A stretch of DNA of 6,030 bases from Bacteroidota bacterium (GTDB lineage: Bacteria; Bacteroidota; Ignavibacteria; UBA10030; BY39): contig JAHJRJ010000159.1 in NCBI GenBank assembly GCA_018830765.1, forward strand, positions 1 through 6,030, in the 5' to 3' direction. The position numbers were made by a program, and so were the translations under genes. Numbering within the stretch: position 1 is the stretch's first letter; the number at the start of each line of letters is the position of its first letter. A model generated the notes under the pieces. That model was not told the origin of the DNA. It saw only the letters and a list, made by a program, of their open reading frames with translations, and ran no database searches. This document shows, one piece after another, positions 6,030 through 6,030 of this stretch.

Positions 6030-6030
6030 G

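Overview
The window is AT-rich bacterial chromosome in which every supportable gene lies on the minus strand, so the order of transcription runs from the right edge to the left. A Bacteroidota-type host is likely, with an Ignavibacteria-like member of the wider Bacteroidota/Chlorobiota group as my best guess. The main evidence is a type 9 secretion (T9SS) C-terminal sorting domain on one product. Start sites generally lack Shine-Dalgarno sequences, and the CcmA-like ATPase has residues I associate with that group. This placement is inference, since no rRNA or other marker gene is present.

Layout in transcription order: (1) 6008-3795, a secreted protein of 737 residues made of FG-GAP/VCBS-type repeats. 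By my count it has 14 repeats at about 49-residue spacing, which fits two seven-bladed beta-propellers. (2) 3795-2041, a secreted putative zinc metalloprotease of 584 residues with an HELHH motif, resembling the MXAN_6640 family, and with a T9SS type A sorting domain at its C-terminus. (3) 2044-1397, CcmA, the ATPase of the haem-exporter ABC complex. (4) 1396-716, CcmB, its membrane partner. (5) 644-1, CcmC, the haem-handling membrane protein, cut by the left edge of the window.

The first four genes are packed with no gaps. The junctions are a 1-base TAATG overlap, a 4-base ATGA overlap and a directly abutting TAG/ATG. This indicates one transcript and probably translational coupling. A 71-base spacer follows before ccmC. 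Other cytochrome c maturation genes (ccmE, ccmF and so on) would be expected beyond the left edge but cannot be seen.

CcmA, CcmB and CcmC together load haem for attachment to c-type cytochromes outside the inner membrane. What stands out is that two large exported proteins, one probably placed on the cell surface or released by T9SS, are fused at the operon level to this housekeeping pathway. Neither carries a CXXCH haem-binding motif, so neither is itself a c-type cytochrome. Whether the link is functional or only an accident of gene order cannot be settled from this sequence. I see no RNA genes, mobile elements, CRISPR arrays or convincing terminators.
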